From Corbicula japonica (taxonomy: Eukaryota > Mollusca > Bivalvia > Venerida > Cyrenidae), in assembly GCA_038501625.1 (NCBI GenBank), contig JAZAYU010000061.1:2406303-2470302 (forward strand): DNA of 64,000 nt, read 5' to 3'. Each line of letters starts with the position of its first letter. Position 1 is the first letter of the stretch. The notes beneath the pieces were generated by a model. That model searched no databases. It had not been told where the DNA came from and saw only the letters and a list, made by a program, of their open reading frames with translations. The position numbers and the translations under genes are program-made. Shown here piece by piece: positions 57,740 through 64,000 of this stretch.

Positions 57740-58985
57740 AAGTTAAAAATTATCATAGCACTAACCACGTTACAATGAATTTGCTCTATATAAACTCAAC
57801 CGTACCTTTCAAAATTGTCCTACCACGTACATGGCAATTTCTTTGGTACTTTCAGGATGAAAATCTATACTAACTTTCTATATTCAGACACAGCATCTTG
57901 ATCCCGTAAACCAGCAGGCTGGGGGATGGGATGGGGGTGGGGGTGAGTCACACTGCAATACCACCTCAAACCAAATTATTCTGAACAACAGAAAAAGACC
58001 TACAAAATGGTTATACAATCATTATTTACTTTATAGACACGAAATCACCTTCTTCTTGTAAAACAGAAACCCACTAGAACCGTCACTTTCAACATCAGAA
58101 ACATTTGTAAACAAAGAACCATTAATTATAGGTCACATTCACGCGCCAAAACCAAGTCACAGGATCGCCAATATTCGTAAACAAAACACAAACTTCAATA
58201 TCTGACAAGAATAACTATCTGAACAATTTCTCTTGCTACATGTACACTCTTTCTATAACTGCTTACAACAATAAACTTTCAATTCGCATATATTTTAATT
58301 AAAAGAAAACACCAACTCATCGATCTACTTATATAATCTATATATATCTATACATAAATTTATTTATATACTCAATTATAAATAGCTTGATCTGGTAACA
58401 CAAAACTCATCGATCTCTTTTATAACCTGGCGCACATTCCCGATCAACCGTGATCTAGAAAACGAAACTATCTAGTAGATGTAGATAACAAAAACTTACC
58501 GCAAACAATCCTATATGACTATATCCACTCGCACTACCTAATCGTGTATACATGCTTTGCGTGCTGAATGCCATCATGAAAAACCAGACGGGTCAGATCA
58601 AAGTTATCACGAGAAATCACAACAATCAATTATCTGACTAAACCTACATGGAACTGCATCTTGGTCATGTAAATATTTTGTTTATATATAAACATAAAAC
58701 GTTTGCATACATAACCTGCGACATAATTTAACAATAAAAGTCCATATAATCAAGCAACATAAAAATACGTTGATATCTTCCCTCTTACTTATCGGATTTC
58801 CTTGGGTAATACCGTACCGTTGTACATACAACATGGTTCCCGATCAGTACTCAACGATCTATATATAAAGCCGGGCCACATGGTACTCAACATTCGCTAT
58901 AAACCTCTATTTAAAGCCGGGCCAATCGCCGGAATAGTTGTACGTTAATAAGGTCATCAAGTTATAGTTACATAGTAATAATATA
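57740..58985. other. Intergenic, no gene seen
   Basis: AT-rich with a small duplication of 'gccgggccacatggtactca' type sequence ('aaagccgggccaatcgccgg') at 58,870-58,935. No gene. Confidence 0.45.
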
Positions 58986-58994
58986 TTATCCAGA

Positions 58995-59400
58995 AAAATA
59001 AAATATGCATATCAGGAATGGCCACATTCAGAAGACACGGCTTCCCCACAAAGTAGCAGATAGTTTCGAGACTGTCCGGACTTGTAAGAAACCATTCCTC
59101 TTAAAGACTTCTCCACTAATTTCTCCGTTTGGCAACTTTAGATTTGCTAACAGAGGGAAAACTTATTTTCCCATATCACTTAAAATGCCTTTGGCCATAT
59201 CACATGAGAGGGAAGTTTTCGAGTAGTTGGTGCAAAATACACCGTGGTGAAGGTCCCACCCACCCCTTCCCACACGCAATCACACGCCAAGTGGTTAATA
59301 TACTTATATATGCTGACCATTCCGAGGTGGTAACCCCTCAGGTTCTGTTTTTTTTGGTGTCCTTTCAGAAATCGCTTGAGACGTATGATCTTTTCTTATC
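58995..59400 (+). repeat. SINE-like repeat, diverged
   Basis: Starts 'aaatatgcatatcaggaatg' and ends in 'gaggtggtaacccctcaggt'. Intervening sequence is only partly alignable. Plus-strand open frames here are not genes. Confidence 0.5.
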
Positions 59401-60170
59401 TCTGCTATCTCGCCTTTCTGGAGACGGTCGATTTTGCTAGGTGAAATTCATGACATATGCAGTTTCTTGTTTATTCGACATCATGTCATGAAGAATAAAC
59501 CACGTCAAACACAGAAACAAACCTTACAATATAACAAGTATAAACATTTCGGAATAAAAAAGGTGTAAATTTCTCCATCATCAGAACCACTTCTGTGCAA
59601 AACTATTGTTACTTTATATTAAAAAAGAAGGTTATACAACCGTATAACAGGGTTAAATTCCGTCGGGTTTCATATGGTTTCATATGGAGGGAAATAACAC
59701 GTAAAATGTTTAAATTTAAATTTGATTTATTTTGTTCAAATTGATAACATCAAATAACAGTAAAGCAATGTTCATATTTGTTTCCGGTATTCCTGTACAA
59801 GGTTTTCACTTGCAAATTTATGTCAAATATAAACTCTATTTCTAAAATGCCGTTAAGACAACTATAGGGGATATCTAAATCTTATCGGTAATAAAATTGT
59901 CAACCGCTTACAAAAATTATAGATGGTCAATTATAAAACTTAGTATCAAACTGAAATTAACAATCAACTTTAGAAACATGAAACACAAACATGTTTAAAT
60001 TTAAGTACAAAAACGTTCTAGAATACAACAGAAAATATCATTTGTGTTAGCTATTATTTTTCAGCATGGCAGCAACCGTCTGCCATAGTAGTGATGATAA
60101 TATTTTATTTGATCAATATGGTCATTGTTTTAAAGAATCGTTAATTATGAATTATTACACAGGCGTCAAA
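59401..60170. other. 3' flank of the fourth cysteine-tail gene
   Basis: AT-rich; nothing recognised. Confidence 0.4.
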
Positions 60171-60171
60171 T

Positions 60172-63100
60172 TTAAGCAACAGCCCCGAAGTCTGATTGCG
60201 AATTAGTGTTTAAGCACCATCTGGCGATGCATGTGATGTCCATTTGTTGCCGGCAAAGAGCACACATCATACTTCCGGCGACGCCTAATATTGCAACTTC
60301 ACTCGTGTCTCTTGTAGCCAAAGGTAAACCAATCCGCTCTGAAATCAAAGAAGAACCTACGATACATATGTGAAATAATTGATCATTGTAATTGGTGATA
60401 AAGGTTTTAAAACTGTCGTAAAATAGTTTTTGCCAATGGTGTATATAGCGTTTTACAAGTCAAATAATCAAGATATAGCTAACCGGTAACATTATACTGC
60501 GTAAAGGTTTCATGAACTATTTTTCAACAACAGTTACAGAATACTATTTTCCAGTTCACTTATGATATTTTTTTGGAAACATGAAACATTTATCGGTTAC
60601 CAATGCCATACAAGGAGTCCCCCGTTTATCAGCGTTATCTATGTAACCTTATCAAGGGGATGTCCCGGTCAGCGTATATGTTAGTGTGTTTGGATTAAGG
60701 TGGGTTGGTGCTGTTTTCGTAGCGTTTGGATTCATAGTCTGAGCCTATAATTATTGATAATATCAACCTCAAGCAACGATTTGATTGCACGAATCCCTGC
60801 CATCATGTGACGTAACGAATCACGTGATGATGATAAATATCATGTGACAATATTATTCCTATAAATATGACGTCGTAAATGCTTATTTATCATTTTTTTT
60901 ATTTTATGGCAATTACGACGTAATATCGCCGAACGCAGTTTTCGTGTCGCATGTTCCGACCGATTTTCAGTCGGTACAATTATCTAAGTTATCTGCAAAT
61001 TTACAACATGACAGGCCTAAATATAGCAATATTTCATTAATATTACTATTATTCTTGCTTCAGACACAAAAATTACTTACATTTTCCAGTTATAATCCAC
61101 GGTAATCCATTTTAATTTCCACCACAGTATTTTTGTATATGCGGTTCTCAGCCGTGTAGACATTGCTCGATTCTGATTGGCTCATGCAAATCATGCATCC
61201 GCCTCATGTTATACAGTACTAATTAGACGAATTACAAATAAATAGATGTTTTTAATAATATAAATCATACTTCCATATATAATCGGACAGAAATATATAT
61301 TTTCTTGATAATTAAAGTTAGCTTACAATAGTTTGATTGTTTTTCTTACTGTTTAAAGGACATAACCTGACTATTGAAAATATTATTTTCGTCTACGAAA
61401 TTTTTACGCAACTGTCAATCAGGAATATGTCAAGTGAAAGTTCTGCATACACAGTACTTGAATATAATTTCTTACCGGATTTAATTCATGTTTACCGATG
61501 ATTTGATGCTTAAAGGTGAATTTTGTTATATATTTTCAGTGCCTAATCATTTAAAGCTGAGATTATGACTTTCTGTAAACTTTTTGTTAAAACTAAATAT
61601 GCGACACGTTTTTGATGCATCGCGTTTAGAGGTAACGCTTGCCAATAAATGAAAAATATAAAATGTCAAAATATTAAATGTTAAAGGTTAGAGAAGCATG
61701 CGTTCCTCTAGATATTTGGAGTAGTGACAATATCAAAGAATGATATATTTTTAACGTTTTCCGATGAACATTGTTTTTATTTGACAGATGTATTTGTTAA
61801 TGAATACTAGCTGAAGCCAGTGGCACGTTATCACTAAAATATTTATTAGTTAGATTAATAATTTAAAAAGTAAAAAAAAAATCTGTAAAAATGTCCGTGG
61901 TTGCAGTGGATACTACTGCGAGGGGAAGTATATACCGCTGATAGAAGTTTTGATCATATTGTGTGAGTTATGTAGTGCTCCAAGTTTACCCAGAGCTATA
62001 TTAACAAACGAGTTACCAGCTCGAGCTTCTGTATTAAGGGCTTGCCACACTCCTCCTAATCCTGTTCATCGATAAAAAGAAAATTATCAAAATCTCAATA
62101 ATGGCAAAATTCCGTTCAATTAAACTTTGCACAAATGAATGTTACTAATGTATCTTGATTTTGCATACAGTAAGACACGTTAGAATAGTAAAGAAAACAA
62201 GCTAGACCTTAAAATTCCTTTAAATTCTATTAACATAAATTCGCAAAAACTAAGCGATACAAAACATAATTTTAAATTCCCACGTGAGTGCAATGTTACT
62301 GACAAGAAAATGTTGTGTACATTGTAAAAAAACTTTCAACTACTAAAAGAGAAATCAGTGATTGTCATCCGTTTACGCGACCAGGAAGCGACCAGAAAAT
62401 TGAAGGTCAAACACACTTTTTCTAATATCTCGTAAAGTTTAGATATGCAAGTCACATGGACACAATAAATTGTTGTCACTATCATATTACTCATGTTGGC
62501 ATTTAAAATGAGGTTTTGTGTTGTTTAGTTTTTGTGAATTTATGTAAATAGAAGTTGAGGGAATTTTTAGATCTCGCTATTTTTCTTTACTGTTCTAACG
62601 CATCTTACCATATGCAAAATAAAGATACAATAATAACATACATTGGTGCAAAGTTTCATTTAACGGCATTTTGCCGTTATTGAGATTTTGATAATTTCCT
62701 TTTTATCGATGAATAGAATTGGAAGGAGTGAGGTTATCCCTTAAAGGCATGTTATTAACTTATTTAAAAAAAAACGAAGAAAATAACTAACTAAAACAAA
62801 AAACATACATGTACTTGGCATCGAGGCAGCGATTATAAATATCTACTAGTAGACATTTAAGAACAACATGTCCATTAAGTAAAGTTCCGTTAAAACTGAA
62901 ACGCTTAATTAGTTTTAGGAACAAGAAATTATACCTTTCAGAGGATCATTTGCGGCGGCGTGATTGTCTACTGGGCGCCCTAGAGATGTTACATAATCTT
63001 CTATAATTGTTGATACTTTCTTCGCGTTTTTGGGCAATCCTGGCGCAATCAGAACCGCCGAACTGAGACTGTCCCGAGCAGTTTTACTGTCAAAAGTATT

Positions 63101-63787
63101 TGTCTGAACAAGAGATATCTGTGTCGTTGTTTCGGTTACGCTGTTAACATTCACCGAATTATTTTCATTTTTATTTTCAGTAATGACAAGAGACAATCCA
63201 GTTTGCATAGTAGAGAGACGGTCCTGATTAATTCTATCATCAAAAACGTTCGATGCCGGCAAAGTTGTTTTTAAAGTTTCCTCAACTATTGTTTTATCAT
63301 AACTTCCATTTATCATAATCGTGTTAGTTTTTATCAGCATTTCAAGTCGACTTTCATTACTCCAAATGCTATTTGTCTTAGGCGAAGAGAGTGTCGTGTG
63401 GTTTGAAAGATCGTCAACGGAGATCGTCGATATCGAATCAAACATTTTTGCGGGTTTGACTTCAGGTTCTACAATAGATATATCCGAGTTCTTTCTCCCA
63501 ATCAGGGCGGCTATACAAGCTGTTCGTATAGTGACATTCTTGATAGAACACGTTGCTAATATTTCTTCCATTGTGTAAGTTATATTGTCGGTTGAATTTC
63601 TCGCCAATGAATTTGTTGTTTTGAACACATCTATGTGATCTGAAGCTTCCTGCAATGGCGAAGGCTTCTCCTCCAAACTCTTAGCTAGATATCCACATAT
63701 CACGCAATAAAAATGGAAAACGATCAACGGCTTGTTAACAATATCCATTATTCTCACAAATGCATTTGTGTAGCAGTTGAAACGCAT
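60172..63787 (-). CDS. Long secreted protein with four-cysteine tail, fourth family member (339 aa)
   Basis: Exons (minus): 63787-62935 and 60338-60172. The phase 1 junction (AAAG|GTATAA ... TTTCAG|AG) closes at 1020 nt with stop. A second ATG at codon 14 (63748) begins a better signal peptide (MDIVNKPLIVFHFYCVICGY). The body is Ser/Thr/Asn-rich with about seven N-glycosylation sequons and one cysteine pair (ATCSIKNVTIRTAC), suggesting an extended glycosylated segment. The last exon codes GSMMCALCRQQMDITCIARW then C and 11 more residues. Aligned to copies 1-3 (SMFCTNCWTQRDCACLIRLGC) it keeps cysteines 1, 2, 4 and 5, the Q and the D, but lacks 3 and 6. The splice phase is the same. Homology rests on this short match, so an additional exon or chance similarity remains possible. 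Confidence 0.65.
60345..62030. other. Intron of the fourth cysteine-tail gene
   Basis: No further exon recognised. 60,790-60,850 has several 'cgtgatga/catgtgac' inverted motifs; otherwise AT-rich. Confidence 0.4.
62034..62744. mobile_element. TTAA-flanked foldback MITE, copy 3
   Basis: ttaagggcttgccacactcc at the left, inverse at the right (ggagtgaggttatcccttaa), self-complementary across its 710 bp. Lies in the intron of the fourth cysteine-tail gene. Closest to the copy at 15.1 kb in its ends. Confidence 0.85.
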
Positions 63788-64000
63788 TAATCCTATTCCA
63801 GGAAAGTAATAAAATGTTTATATTTCGCATTTAAATCAGCTAACGTACGCTAGGATAAACAAGAAGTAATCGAGTTGTAAACAAGCGCATTCAATGTTCA
63901 AAATGGTGTATTACTTAATTAATATTAATGCAGCCTGCAGCAATATTATGATGCTTAATCGTTTTAGGCTCGTTGGTGGGCGTTTGCTGTCGCCTAACGA

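Noticed and set aside
62034..62744. Extra exon of the fourth cysteine-tail gene within this intron segment
   Set aside because: The segment is a foldback MITE with three relatives in the window.

Overview
The window looks like nuclear DNA of an animal with small spliced exons, AT-rich introns and a heavy load of short transposons. A bivalve mollusc is the most likely source (inference). The support is: pearl-type elements whose ~160-170 bp tandem units carry a 'gttatgcccc/gttatgggtc' motif, a tRNA-headed SINE, many foldback MITEs, a tyrosine-recombinase retrotransposon, and a secreted peptide with a cysteine spacing I associate with bivalve secreted proteins. No prokaryotic or organellar features are seen.

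Layout. 1-9.5 kb holds repeats, a DXD glycosyltransferase pseudogene (2.35-3.03 kb, minus), a decayed pogo/Tigger-like DDE transposase (4.2-5.2 kb, minus), a 1.2 kb TIR element and a large tetranucleotide microsatellite. 9.5-14.1 kb (minus) is an intact five-exon GH56 hyaluronidase, 439 aa; all splice phases close. 16.9-18.8 kb (minus) is an uninterrupted 619-codon SLC5-type sodium/solute symporter.

21-64 kb is dominated by a family of small secreted cysteine-rich proteins that I do not recognise. Three genes, all minus strand (25,378-21,039; 38,401-35,061; 55,328-52,470), share a signal-peptide exon, a middle exon and a last exon coding a six-cysteine tail (C-x2-C-x5-C-x-C-x5-C-x3-C, stop). 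A fourth, longer gene (63,787-60,172, minus) splices in the same phase into a four-cysteine version of that tail. The last-exon frame is supported by synonymous third-position differences between copies. A different six-cysteine secreted peptide lies on the plus strand at 28.9-33.0 kb, inside the array.

Between these genes sit transposons. The main one is a 7.3 kb PAT/Ngaro-type (DIRS order) element at 41,200-48,485 with split direct repeats A1...B1-A2-B2, relics of Gag, RT/RNase H and tyrosine recombinase, and two nested insertions: 54-bp arrays and a pearl-like satellite element. In the first small-peptide gene a 29-bp minisatellite (~31 copies) abuts exon 2, and each unit is a copy of that exon's 3' splice site.

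The hyaluronidase and symporter have no evident link to the peptide array. The four cysteine-tail genes are best read as a local tandem-duplication family evolving by duplication, exon remodelling and cysteine loss. Coordinates and splice sites were worked out by eye from GT/AG signals and frame closure, without transcripts.
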